Shown piece by piece: positions 15,721 through 24,027 of a DNA stretch of 35,962 nt. The DNA is from Lachnospiraceae bacterium UBA1759. GTDB taxonomy: Bacteria > Bacillota > Clostridia > Lachnospirales > Lachnospiraceae. Made by a program: the position numbers and the translations under genes. The notes below the pieces were generated by a model. It saw only the letters and a list, made by a program, of their open reading frames with translations, was not told the origin of the DNA and ran no database searches. Within the stretch, counting starts at the first letter, position 1. The number at the start of each line of letters is the position of its first letter. The stretch is taken from positions 1,220 to 37,181 of the forward strand of contig DCHF01000012.1 in the NCBI GenBank assembly GCA_002315555.1, given 5' to 3'.

Positions 15721-15735
15721 ACCTTTTATTCCCGC
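15699..15735 (-). terminator. Terminator of the MATE-relQ unit
   Basis: A perfect 14-bp stem, GCGGGAATAAAAGG with CCTTTTATTCCCGC and a 4-nt loop, is followed on the minus strand by TTTT. It ends the transcript of relQ, whose stop is at 15767. Confidence 0.85.
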
Positions 15736-15766
15736 CCGGTCAATTATCTTCATGCGGCTTCCGCCG

Positions 15767-16417
15767 TTACAGCTCCTCTTCTTTTCCCTTGATGGCCTGG
15801 ATCTCCTCGTTTAAGGACAGCATACGGTCATCCAGTTCATTGATCATGCGCGCGCACTCCACCAGCTCTTCCTTGATCTTTTCCGGAGCGTTTCCGTCAA
15901 ATTTGTAATAGATCTTGTGCTCCAGCGATGCCCAGAAATCCATGGCGATCGTGCGGATCTGGATCTCGACCTTGGTCTCCTTCGGGCCGCTTGACATGAA
16001 GATCGGCACCGTGACGATCATATGGTAGGACTTGTAACCGTTCTGCTTCGGGGATGCGATGTAGTTCTTGATCAGAAGGACCTTGATATCGTCCTGGTTG
16101 GAGATCATGTCCGCAATCTTGTAGATATCGGACGTAAAGGAACACACGATGCGCACGCCCGCAATATCGTTCAGATACTGCTGCATGCTGGCAAGGTCCG
16201 TTTCGTGACCCTCGCGCTGCAGCTTCCGCACGATGCTCTTTGCGGACTTCAAACGGCTTGTCACATGCTCGATGGGATTATAATGATGCATGAACTGAAA
16301 CTCATCGCGCAGGATCTCGATCTTCGTATTGATCTCCTTGATTGCGGAACCGTACAGGAACATAAGAGTTTCCCAGTCATTCACTTCGTTTCCGGTCATG
16401 ATTTTTTCATCAGCCAT
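15767..16417 (-). CDS. relQ: Small alarmone synthetase, (p)ppGpp synthase RelQ type
   Basis: 216 residues, the size of single-domain synthetases (RelQ/YjbM) without hydrolase or ACT domains. The RelA_SpoT domain shows HYNPIEHVTSRLKSAKSIVRKL, NDIAGVRIVCSFTSDIY, SPKQNGYKSYHMIV (substrate-binding loop) and VEIQIRTIAMDFWASLEHKI with the catalytic Glu. The C-terminal helix (MINELDDRMLSLNEEI) is the tetramerisation and activation part of RelQ; RelP lacks this form. The ATG at 16417 follows AGGAGGG and overlaps the MATE gene by eight nt, so the two are coupled. A frame to 16447 exists but starts within MATE without a ribosome site. Confidence 0.93.
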   Translation of the reverse strand: MADEKIMTGNEVNDWETLMFLYGSAIKEINTKIEILRDEFQFMHHYNPIEHVTSRLKSAKSIVRKLQREGHETDLASMQQYLNDIAGVRIVCSFTSDIYKIADMISNQDDIKVLLIKNYIASPKQNGYKSYHMIVTVPIFMSSGPKETKVEIQIRTIAMDFWASLEHKIYYKFDGNAPEKIKEELVECARMINELDDRMLSLNEEIQAIKGKEEEL

Positions 16418-17768
16418 TGCTTTCCCTCCTATTGATTTCACGGGCAAACATTACGTATCGCACAAACAGAATGATACAGGCGCCGATCCACGCCGACGGG
16501 CTGGCCATGCAGACGACCAGATAGCGCGTGTCCGTTGCCACATTCAGATGATTTGCGATCAGGCACACCAGGATGCGTGCAAAAAACTCGATCACACCGC
16601 CCCACAGCGGGATCACCGGAAGACCGGCGCCCTGCAGTGCGTTGCGGAACAGGAACAGATACCCTAAAAACAGGGTAAAGATCGATGAGACTTTCAGATT
16701 GATCATCGCGTACTTAACGGCCTCCTCCGAGATATCGCTGACAAACAGACGGAGAAGTGCCTCCGACGGGACGCGGAGCATGAAGAATGCGAATGCGCCG
16801 GATAAAAGGATGATCAGATAGCAGTTCCGCATGCCGGTACGAACGCGGTCATAGCGACCCGCGCCGATGTTCTGGGCCACATAGGTGGCGATCGTCGCAC
16901 AGACGGCCTGATACGGCTGCTCTGCCAGAAACTGGATCTTTGCGGCGGCGGTCTGTGCGCCGACAACGGTCGAGCCGAAGCTGTTGACCGTGCTCTGAAG
17001 GACCAGTGCGCCGATGGCCGTGATGGAGAACTGGAAAGCCATCGGAAGACCGATGCCGAACATCGTCTTCGTCATGCCCCAATCCATATTAAAGTCTTCT
17101 TTGGACAGATGCAGGACCGGGAATCTCCTGGAGATGAGAAACACGCAGAGAATACCGGAAATGCCCTGTGCGGTGATGGTCGCAACGGCTGCGCCGGCCA
17201 CGCCCATCTTTAAGCCGCCGATCATGAGATAATCCAGACCGATGTTCAGAAGGCACGAAAAGATCAGGAAATATAAGGGTGTGCGGGAGTCGCCGACGGC
17301 GCGGAGCAGACTGGCACAGGTATTGTACAGCATGGAAAACGCCTGTCCGAGGAAAATGATCAGGATGTAGATATAGGCCTGATCGATGATGTTTTCCGGG
17401 GTGTTGATCAGCTTGAGAAGCGGCTTACAGAAGATTCCCGCAACGATCGTCATTACGCCCGCAACGACCGCACTCCAGATAACGGTCAGACCCACAAAGT
17501 GGCGAAGCTTCTTTTCCTGTCCCGCGCCGAACATCTGCGCGACCGGGACCGCAAAGCCCGAAGTCAGGCCCATCGTAAAGCCCAGGATCAAAAACATGAG
17601 GACGCCGGTGGAGCCGACGGCCGCAAGGGCATCGAGCCCCAGGATATTTCCGACGATGACGGTATCCGCCATATTATATAACTGCTGAAACAGGTTTCCG
17701 ATCAGGATCGGGATCGCATAGATGAGGATCACCTTCCAGGGGGTGCCTTTTGTTAAGTCCTTCGTCAT
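16410..17768 (-). CDS. MATE-family efflux transporter
   Basis: 452 residues, about 12 membrane helices in two homologous halves. It begins GTPWKVILIYAIPILIGNLFQQLYNMADTVIVG, a standard MATE first helix, with VLMFLILGFTMGLTSGFAVPVAQMFGAG in helix 2-3 and VVGAQTAAAKIQFLAEQPYQAV in the second half. This is the DinF/NorM-like branch common in Clostridia, which exports organic cations by Na+ or H+ antiport; the cargo is unknown. The ribosome binding site is weak (GAGAG). Its promoter at 17832-17860 has its -35 in a Fur-box-like palindrome shared with the divergent hydrolase, so an iron-dependent export role is possible but unproven. Confidence 0.93.
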   Translation of the reverse strand: MTKDLTKGTPWKVILIYAIPILIGNLFQQLYNMADTVIVGNILGLDALAAVGSTGVLMFLILGFTMGLTSGFAVPVAQMFGAGQEKKLRHFVGLTVIWSAVVAGVMTIVAGIFCKPLLKLINTPENIIDQAYIYILIIFLGQAFSMLYNTCASLLRAVGDSRTPLYFLIFSCLLNIGLDYLMIGGLKMGVAGAAVATITAQGISGILCVFLISRRFPVLHLSKEDFNMDWGMTKTMFGIGLPMAFQFSITAIGALVLQSTVNSFGSTVVGAQTAAAKIQFLAEQPYQAVCATIATYVAQNIGAGRYDRVRTGMRNCYLIILLSGAFAFFMLRVPSEALLRLFVSDISEEAVKYAMINLKVSSIFTLFLGYLFLFRNALQGAGLPVIPLWGGVIEFFARILVCLIANHLNVATDTRYLVVCMASPSAWIGACIILFVRYVMFAREINRRESNG

Positions 17769-17831
17769 TTGTATGTCTCTCTTTCATCCTCCGAAAAGGA
17801 ACGGCCCGTCGGCCCCCTCCTCTTCTCCGTT

Positions 17832-17860
17832 ATTTTATCACAGTTGATAATTATTCTCAA
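17832..17860 (-). promoter_or_regulatory. Promoter of MATE-relQ
   Basis: On the minus strand TTGAGA (17855-17860), a 17-nt spacer and TAAAAT (17832-17837) preceded by TG form an extended -10 promoter. The -35 is one half of the palindrome at 17844-17860. Confidence 0.7.
17844..17860. promoter_or_regulatory. Fur-box-like operator between divergent promoters
   Basis: TTGATAATTATTCTCAA is a near-perfect palindrome. Its core TGATAATTATTCTCA matches the Gram-positive 7-1-7 Fur box TGATAATNATTATCA at 13 of 14 defined positions. It contains the -35 elements of both divergent promoters, so a bound repressor would shut both. A PerR box (TTATAATNATTATAA) fits less well. Confidence 0.6.
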
Positions 17861-17872
17861 GAATGTTATAGT
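17844..17872 (+). promoter_or_regulatory. Promoter of the serine hydrolase gene
   Basis: TTGATA (17844-17849), a 17-nt spacer and TATAGT (17867-17872) with an extended -10 TG two bases upstream. It begins within the Fur-like palindrome. The ATG at 17903 has GGAGGT before it. Confidence 0.75.
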
Positions 17873-17902
17873 CAAACCAATAAGAAATCGGAGGTCCATA
17901 AC

Positions 17903-19390
17903 ATGAATTACGTACCCGAATCCGTAACCCCGGAATCCCTGGGCATCTCCTCGAAAGCGATCCTGGAATTCTTAAAGCGCGCAAAAGAACAGAGCATCGA
18001 GCTGCATGCGGTGAATGTGGTGCGCCACGACAAGCGCTGCCTGAACATCTGCTATACACCGTATACCAATGAGATGCCGCAGATCATGTTCTCGTTCTCC
18101 AAGAGCCTGACCTCCACGGCCATCGGCTTTCTGGAGCAGGAAGGCCTCCTGACAACGGATGAGAAGCTGATCGACATCTTCCCGGAATTCGCGCCGGAGT
18201 CCCCGTCCGAAAACCTGAAAAAATGCGACGTTTTCAGCCTGCTCACGATGACCTGCGGCCATAAGGATGAGATCCGTGACTATGCGGATGATCCGGAATG
18301 GATCCGGAAGTTCATGGCCAATGAATTCGTCTACGCGCCGGGCACCTCCTACATGTACAATACGGCCGGAACGAATGTGCTTGCGGCCATCGTCCGGAAA
18401 AAGTCCGGCCTCCGCATGACGGATTACCTGACGCCCCGCTTCTTTGAGCCGCTCGGCATCCCGGTTCCTCATATGGTCACCCTGGCCGATGGCAATGACC
18501 TGGGCGGCGCCGGCTACTATCTTTCCCCGGATGACCAGCTGAAATTCGGACGCTTCCTCCTTGCGCGCGGCGCATGGGAAGGCAAACAGCTGCTCCGCTC
18601 CGAATGGTTTGACCGCGCGGCCACGCGTCAGGTATCGACCGTCAGTGAAAGCTACGATAATCCCTCCCCGGACTGGAGCCTCGGCTACGGCTTCCAGTAC
18701 TGGATGTGCCAGCCTGAGAACGTCTTCCGCGCCGACGGTGCGTACGGCCAGTTCGCCGTCATCATGCCGGATCAGGACGCGTTTGTCACCATCACGAGCA
18801 CCTCGCTCGACTCACAGCGCATCCTTAATATCCTGTGGGATACCGTCGTCGCTTCCATGCGGGACGAGGCTTACCCGGAGGATCCGGAGGCTCAGTCGGA
18901 GCTTAGGGACACCGTAAAAAATGCGGCCCTCGCGCCGCTCTACGGCCTGCGTCCCTATTCCCTGGAGGAAGAGATCCGGCAGGTAAACTACGCCGCGCCT
19001 AAGAACATGCCGTCCTTAAAGACGCTGATCGGCGGTGCGGGAAGCCTGTTCCGCGATGAGGCCGTTTTACGGTCGATCGCCCTTTCCTTCGGAGCCGGTA
19101 CCGTCACTCTGACGGCCGAGGGCTCCGACGGTACGCATTCCGTTACGGCCTCCCTTGCCGGTGATTTCCACCGGGAGGAGATCTACGGACTGCCATTTGC
19201 ATCGACCGCGGCCTGGATCGGTGAAAACACACTGCTCCTCGAGGTCCGTCACCTGAACGCGACCGGCGGCGCATTCCTCTGCCTGAAGTTTAACGGCGAC
19301 CGGCTTCTTCTGGACCGCCGCGCGACCATTCCGGCTTCCCGCGGCCTGTTCGATGTCCCGAATGAAGGCTACACTTTCGAAAGAGCATAA
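17903..19390 (+). CDS. Serine hydrolase of the beta-lactamase/class C esterase family
   Basis: 495 residues. The nucleophile motif SFSK (SxxK) sits in MFSFSKSLTSTAIGFLEQEG, followed by the YNTAG motif (YxN/YNS equivalent) near residue 150 and a GxG-type C-terminal strand. It is closest in pattern to 6-aminohexanoate-dimer-hydrolase-like esterases rather than true beta-lactamases. About 150 C-terminal residues after the catalytic domain form a beta-rich extension ending LFDVPNEGYTFERA. No signal peptide is seen, so it is cytoplasmic. The ATG at 17903 is chosen for GGAGGT upstream; a frame from 17750 would cross the promoter. It is the only large plus-strand gene and shares a Fur-like operator with the MATE gene. 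Confidence 0.9.
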   Translation: MNYVPESVTPESLGISSKAILEFLKRAKEQSIELHAVNVVRHDKRCLNICYTPYTNEMPQIMFSFSKSLTSTAIGFLEQEGLLTTDEKLIDIFPEFAPESPSENLKKCDVFSLLTMTCGHKDEIRDYADDPEWIRKFMANEFVYAPGTSYMYNTAGTNVLAAIVRKKSGLRMTDYLTPRFFEPLGIPVPHMVTLADGNDLGGAGYYLSPDDQLKFGRFLLARGAWEGKQLLRSEWFDRAATRQVSTVSESYDNPSPDWSLGYGFQYWMCQPENVFRADGAYGQFAVIMPDQDAFVTITSTSLDSQRILNILWDTVVASMRDEAYPEDPEAQSELRDTVKNAALAPLYGLRPYSLEEEIRQVNYAAPKNMPSLKTLIGGAGSLFRDEAVLRSIALSFGAGTVTLTAEGSDGTHSVTASLAGDFHREEIYGLPFASTAAWIGENTLLLEVRHLNATGGAFLCLKFNGDRLLLDRRATIPASRGLFDVPNEGYTFERA

Positions 19391-19422
19391 AAAAGACCGG
19401 GTCCCGCGCCCCGGTCTTTTTA
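19391..19422. terminator. Bidirectional terminator between convergent genes
   Basis: The 12-bp stem AAAAAGACCGGG / CCCGGTCTTTTT with an 8-nt loop has T-runs on both strands, directly after the hydrolase stop and 11 nt from the transglutaminase stop. It ends both transcripts. Confidence 0.9.
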
Positions 19423-19432
19423 TGCGCCGCTA

Positions 19433-21148
19433 TTATTCTTCCGGCGTGTCTTCTTTCTTCCTTTTTTTCCAAAGAATGAACCAAAGCGCAGCTCCGGCAG
19501 CCGCAAGCGGGATCATGACAGCTGCCAAGATCTTTCCGGCCCCGGACGCTCCTTTTCCGGATACGTCTTCCGCTGCGACTGCAGCATCTTCTGCGAGATC
19601 TCCGTTCTCTCCGGAACCGGCGATCTTTTCGTTTCCGTCCGAAACCGTCTCATTTTCGCTCACTTCGGCGTTTCCGTCTTCGGCGTTTCTGTCTTCCGCT
19701 TCTCCGCTCACGTCGTCATCCGTTTCCGCATCCACCGCTTCTTCCGCAGCCTCTGCGTCTTCTGTTTCCTCCGTATCATTTACGGAACCGGATTCCGCAT
19801 CCGGATCCAGCATGTCTTCCAGACTCTGCTCCGGATCCTTTCCGGCCGCCGTCGTCTTTTCCTCATCTTCGGACTCTTTTTCTTCCGCGTCCTTCGATGA
19901 ACCCTTATCCGTCTGCTTTTTCGTCGTTTCCTTGGTGGTGGTACCCTTCGTCGTTTCCTTAGTGGTCTTTGCCACCGTCGTCTGCGCGACGGTCGTCGTT
20001 TCTTCCGGATATGTGACGGTAAAGTTCATGGAACCGTTTCCGGCTCCGTCCTGCGTATACGTTGCCTGCAGCGAGACCGTTTTTCCGCCGGTACTGTAGC
20101 TCTTTACGTTCAGCACATAGGCGGCACTCGTGTAAGCGATCATCTTGAAATAGCGGTCGTAATTCTGCGCCGGCGTCAGCGAAAACGAAGTATTTTTACT
20201 GTCCAGGTTACTCTGGATGCCGCTCGTGAACTCATTGGCCCAGTTCGCCGCAGCTCCGCTCCTCACCATATAATTTGCCGCCATGGAGTTCGACGCATAG
20301 CCTGCGACCGCAGCGTGATTCGGATGGGAATAGGTCATGATGGCGTCCGTCACGCAGAAGTATTTATGCGTGGCGAGGGCATCGCCGCCGTTATCGTCCC
20401 AGGTACAGTCCACCTGGTACCAGGCACCGTCGATGTTCACCGCATTCCAGATATGTCCGTCCGGGCGGTCCTCGATGAGTCCGTTCGCGATCCCGGCCTT
20501 GGTCAGTAATAACTGATATGCCCGGGCATAGCCTTCACAGATGCCCGTTCCGCGGGTAAGCACCGCCTCCGAGCCGACATACATGTAGCTGTAGTCATAG
20601 GTGACATGATTCAGTACCCAGTCATGCAGCCACAGCGCGCGGTCATACGCCGATCCGCCCGGGCACTGGGCAACGACACTGTCCGCCACCGCTTCCACGG
20701 AAGGACGCGAAGGATCGTTCACTGTCATGATCACCTGTTTCCGCTTATAAGCGTGCGAATTCATATCCATGATGTAGATCACGATCTTATAGGTGCCCGA
20801 CGCGGTAAACTGAAACGTCAGGACGTTGGACGTCTGGTATCCCGGAAGCCGCGAGGGATCCGCCACGTAATAATAGCCATGGTAGATCGTGGAATCATAA
20901 AGCTCCACATCATTCAGATAATACTGGTAATTACCGCTGCCGTTTACACCGGTCACGACAAAATTCACCGGTCCGCCGATGCTCGTCACGGTCACGTTCT
21001 GCGGATTATTGTAAAAATCCATCATGTCCGCATTGAGATCGATCTCCACGGAGACATCCTCCGCATGTGCTCTTTCCGGGGCTCCCAGAAATAAAAACAC
21101 AAGCACAAACAGAGGAAGCAGGATCCGGTATTGATTTTTTAAACTCAT
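19433..21148 (-). CDS. Secreted, membrane-anchored transglutaminase-like protein
   Basis: 571 residues. A signal peptide (cut likely after AHA, residue 29) is followed by a beta-sandwich region (about 30-145) and a transglutaminase-like domain with the full triad: Cys204 in GTGICEGYARAY, His232 in DGHIWNAV and Asp247 in YQVDCTWDD. After about residue 370 comes a Thr/Lys-rich stretch (TTKETTK repeats), a long Glu/Asp/Ala-rich stalk, then a C-terminal membrane helix and basic tail. There is no LPXTG, so the helix itself anchors it. Such proteins can crosslink, cleave or deamidate proteins at the cell surface; many are cysteine proteases. It starts one nt after the M20 gene and is the last gene of the five-gene operon. 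Confidence 0.85.
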   Translation of the reverse strand: MSLKNQYRILLPLFVLVFLFLGAPERAHAEDVSVEIDLNADMMDFYNNPQNVTVTSIGGPVNFVVTGVNGSGNYQYYLNDVELYDSTIYHGYYYVADPSRLPGYQTSNVLTFQFTASGTYKIVIYIMDMNSHAYKRKQVIMTVNDPSRPSVEAVADSVVAQCPGGSAYDRALWLHDWVLNHVTYDYSYMYVGSEAVLTRGTGICEGYARAYQLLLTKAGIANGLIEDRPDGHIWNAVNIDGAWYQVDCTWDDNGGDALATHKYFCVTDAIMTYSHPNHAAVAGYASNSMAANYMVRSGAAANWANEFTSGIQSNLDSKNTSFSLTPAQNYDRYFKMIAYTSAAYVLNVKSYSTGGKTVSLQATYTQDGAGNGSMNFTVTYPEETTTVAQTTVAKTTKETTKGTTTKETTKKQTDKGSSKDAEEKESEDEEKTTAAGKDPEQSLEDMLDPDAESGSVNDTEETEDAEAAEEAVDAETDDDVSGEAEDRNAEDGNAEVSENETVSDGNEKIAGSGENGDLAEDAAVAAEDVSGKGASGAGKILAAVMIPLAAAGAALWFILWKKRKKEDTPEE

Positions 21149-21149
21149 A

Positions 21150-22586
21150 TTAACACTGCCTCATTATACGAATAAAGAATTCCGTTGCTTTTCCCACGGT
21201 CTCCAGGCGGATCCGCTCATTATTGCCGTGAATGGTATGGCGCTCCTCCGCGGTCATGTCCATCGCAGAAAAGCGGTAGACCTTGTCGGAAATGCGGCCG
21301 TAATGGCGGGAATCGGAGCACTGGACCATCAGATACGGCGCCACGATGCAGCCGGGCCATGTACCTTCCACGGCATTTACCACGCGGTCCCAGCCGGCAC
21401 AATCGGTGCTGGAGATCCGGCTCGGTTCCATGCCGCTGTCCACGGACAGGGTGATGTCCGGGTTATCGATCTGCTTTGCGATGTAATTCTTTACGCTTTC
21501 CATGGAATCCGCGGGATTGATGCGGATATTGGAGACCATGGATGCGGACGGCGGGATGACGTTCGGTGCCTTACTGCCCTGCATCTGGGTAAAGGCGACC
21601 GTCGTGCGCATCAGTGCGTTCAGTTCGCCGCCGGATCTCTTGCAGAGCATGTCGAGCACGCCGCCAAAGCACCAAAGATTGGCAAAGATCATACGGTAAA
21701 CAAAGGTGGATTCACGGCCGAGGGTATCGAACATCTCCGCGACCGGCTTGGTCAGATGGCTCTTGAACGGATGGTCCTCCACCTTCCTGCATGCGGCGGA
21801 AAGGACACCGACCGGGGTGTGCGGTGCCGGTGCGGATGCGTGTCCTCCGGCCGATGCCACCTCGTACTTTAAGTTCATCATGCCCTTTTCGGCAATGCCG
21901 ACCAGGCCGCAGGGCTTCGTAACGCCCGGGAACACGTCCTCAACGACGGCGCCGCCCTCGTCGACGACCATCGACGGCGTGATGTGATGCTCCTCGAACC
22001 AGTCCACGATGCGGATAGCGCCGGGACCGTTCACCTCTTCACCGCCGGAGAATGCAAAGTAAATATCGTTCTCCGGTACAAATCCTTCGCTGATCAGATG
22101 ATCCGCGCCGGTCAGGATTCCGTTAAAGGTCACCTTGGTATCGAGCGCACCGCGTCCCCAGAGGACGCCGTTCTCGATAACGGCCTCAAAAGGCGGTTTT
22201 TCCCAGTTTTCCTCTTCAACGGGAACAACATCGTAATGTGCCATCAAAACGGCGGGATCCCCCGTTTTTTGGCCTTTCCAGCGGAATAGCAGGCCACGGT
22301 CCGGAAGCTTCCGGAACTCACACGTTTTGAACACGTTCGGATACAGCTCGGGAAGCATATCGATCAGCTTTTCAAACTCCGCATCGTCCTCTTCTTCCTT
22401 CACATAGCCGGAAACGGTCTTGCAGCGGATCAGCTTCTGCAGATTTGCGACCGCCTTGTCGCGGTCAAACTCCTCCGCGATGAAGTTCTTCATCACCTTT
22501 TCCTTCGGCTTGAACATAAGCGTACGTATAATGACAACCGCCAGGAATACAGCGATAAGCCCTAATACAGCAAATAAAACGGGCAT
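21150..22586 (-). CDS. Membrane-anchored M20-family metallohydrolase
   Basis: 478 residues. One N-terminal helix (about 3-20) followed by basic residues suggests the catalytic domain faces the cytoplasm. M20 metal and catalytic residues are visible: His116 and Asp118 in MAHYDVVP, Asp148 in GRGALDTK, Glu182-Glu183 in SGGEEVNG and a C-terminal His in TIHGNNE. The dimerisation domain is inserted after about residue 225. The pattern is closest to carboxypeptidase S/PM20D1-type enzymes, which cleave or make N-acyl amino acids and dipeptides. It lies 12 nt after the small membrane protein gene and one nt before the transglutaminase. The natural substrate is unknown. Confidence 0.88.
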   Translation of the reverse strand: MPVLFAVLGLIAVFLAVVIIRTLMFKPKEKVMKNFIAEEFDRDKAVANLQKLIRCKTVSGYVKEEEDDAEFEKLIDMLPELYPNVFKTCEFRKLPDRGLLFRWKGQKTGDPAVLMAHYDVVPVEEENWEKPPFEAVIENGVLWGRGALDTKVTFNGILTGADHLISEGFVPENDIYFAFSGGEEVNGPGAIRIVDWFEEHHITPSMVVDEGGAVVEDVFPGVTKPCGLVGIAEKGMMNLKYEVASAGGHASAPAPHTPVGVLSAACRKVEDHPFKSHLTKPVAEMFDTLGRESTFVYRMIFANLWCFGGVLDMLCKRSGGELNALMRTTVAFTQMQGSKAPNVIPPSASMVSNIRINPADSMESVKNYIAKQIDNPDITLSVDSGMEPSRISSTDCAGWDRVVNAVEGTWPGCIVAPYLMVQCSDSRHYGRISDKVYRFSAMDMTAEERHTIHGNNERIRLETVGKATEFFIRIMRQC

Positions 22587-22598
22587 GGGATGACCTCC

Positions 22599-23273
22599 TT
22601 AATCCTTCAGGAAATTTGTTTTCTTATACAGCACGCGGGTTCCGATCAGAGTGAAAATGACGCTGATCGGAACCACGATGCCGACCGTGGAGGCATTGAA
22701 TGCCGGCACGAAAATAAACAGGATCAGCATCAGCACCACCGGAGCGATGGAGATCTTCCAGTTCTTGGAAATGAATACGACGCCGAGGCCGCCGAACAGG
22801 GCCGGCAGGATCTGCGCAAACGCCGGTGCCAATGCCTCGCTCTGAAGAAGCGGCATCAGCGGCACGATCAGAATGACGCCCAGCAGAATGATGAGCGTCG
22901 TCACGATGCTGGAAACGGCGATCGCGACGGTGGATACGATCTCACCCTCTTCGGAATTCGCCTTGACCTCCGCCTGATCCAGTGCATTGATGGCACAGGG
23001 AAGCTTGAGGTTTGAAATATTGCCGGTGACGAACGACAGGTAGGAGCCGCCCGCGCCGAGCATCGGCACGTAGGTCACGGTCTCAATGACGGCGACCGCC
23101 CAATACATCGGGCAGGTGGCGATTACGCCGAGTCCGAGGCCCTTCCAGTCCGGAAGAACACCGAAGATCACTGCCGCAAGGATCGGGAAAAGCATTAATA
23201 AAACCATCACCGAAAGGTTCCAGATACGGCCCGCGCGGTGAACACTGTTCATATATTGTTCTCTGGTTCTCAT
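22599..23273 (-). CDS. Small polytopic membrane protein, partner of the DUF5058-like protein
   Basis: 224 residues, about six membrane helices (around 18-41, 46-70, 110-137, 145-168, 172-192, 196-216). It has a soluble loop LKLPCAINALDQAEVKANSEEGE between helices 2 and 3, rich in charged residues. I do not recognise a named transporter family. It is 16 nt after the DUF5058-like gene and of similar size, so the two may form a hetero-oligomeric carrier or channel. Together with the adjoining hydrolases it may import a conjugate that is broken down inside. That role is inference from position only. Confidence 0.7.
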   Translation of the reverse strand: MRTREQYMNSVHRAGRIWNLSVMVLLMLFPILAAVIFGVLPDWKGLGLGVIATCPMYWAVAVIETVTYVPMLGAGGSYLSFVTGNISNLKLPCAINALDQAEVKANSEEGEIVSTVAIAVSSIVTTLIILLGVILIVPLMPLLQSEALAPAFAQILPALFGGLGVVFISKNWKISIAPVVLMLILFIFVPAFNASTVGIVVPISVIFTLIGTRVLYKKTNFLKD

Positions 23274-23289
23274 AGGTGCTCCTCCCTTC

Positions 23290-24027
23290 TCAACCGAGCC
23301 ACATCGTGAGCGGAATGGCGGATGCCATGCCGACGATCAGGCTGACGGGAAGCGCATAATCACTGATGCCGCGCCACTTGGTGACCTTGACGAGCACCCC
23401 GGCGATCATCATGACGATCGCGGATACCAGCATGACGAGCACCGGGATCAGACCGGTGGTCTCTCCCTTGAAAACGGTTCCGAAATCGCTGAAAACATAG
23501 CCAAGGAAGGCCGAGATCATTCCGATGAACAGCGAAGCCTGCAGAAGATCGCCCCACTTTTTATCACGGTCTTCGATCCTGACCATGCCGTTCAAAATGC
23601 GCTTACAGAGGATCGGGGCCAGCCAGATGCCGACCATGATGCCGATCGTCATTACGAGCGCGATGGTCACATACTGCTGCGCCGTCAGGCTCTCCACTGT
23701 ACCGAATACCAGACCCATAGCGGATTCCGCATTGCTTGCGGCGATCGTTTCATAGGACAGCGAACCGATGACGCTGAGTCTCAGCCACGGAAGCGCAAGG
23801 CCCAGGTCCTTGGACAACGTCATGACGCTGATGACGATGGCCACTGCGGGCATGATCGAAAAGATGGCCGCGGTACGCATGGTCTTTTTCATTTTACCCA
23901 TGTCCATGCCGATCTCCTTCGCGCGCCGGAGGGCTTTCACCAGGAAATACACAGACTGCAGGAACACGACAAGTATGATGATGCCGACGATCACAAACAG
24001 GATCGGTGCATTCGTGCTGAAGGTCAT
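23290..24027 (-). CDS. DUF5058-like polytopic membrane protein
   Basis: 245 residues, about six helices (9-30, 52-72, then four more to the C-terminus). The segment PWLRLSVIGSLSYETIAASNAE after helix 2 is like that of DUF5058 proteins, which I recall as being found next to M20 peptidases; I cannot confirm the family by search. A basic cytoplasmic loop (RRAKEIGMDMGKMKKT) follows helix 1. It overlaps the rhamnosidase stop by four nt (ATGA), so translation is coupled. No substrate is known. Confidence 0.7.
   Translation of the reverse strand: MTFSTNAPILFVIVGIIILVVFLQSVYFLVKALRRAKEIGMDMGKMKKTMRTAAIFSIMPAVAIVISVMTLSKDLGLALPWLRLSVIGSLSYETIAASNAESAMGLVFGTVESLTAQQYVTIALVMTIGIMVGIWLAPILCKRILNGMVRIEDRDKKWGDLLQASLFIGMISAFLGYVFSDFGTVFKGETTGLIPVLVMLVSAIVMMIAGVLVKVTKWRGISDYALPVSLIVGMASAIPLTMWLG

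Noticed and set aside
17750..17902. Upstream start of the serine hydrolase at 17750
   Set aside because: The added 51 codons cover both divergent promoters and the Fur-like palindrome; ATG 17903 has GGAGGT.
19433..19520. Sortase (LPXTG) anchor in the transglutaminase-like protein
   Set aside because: The C-terminus has a helix and basic tail but no LPXTG or variant motif before it.
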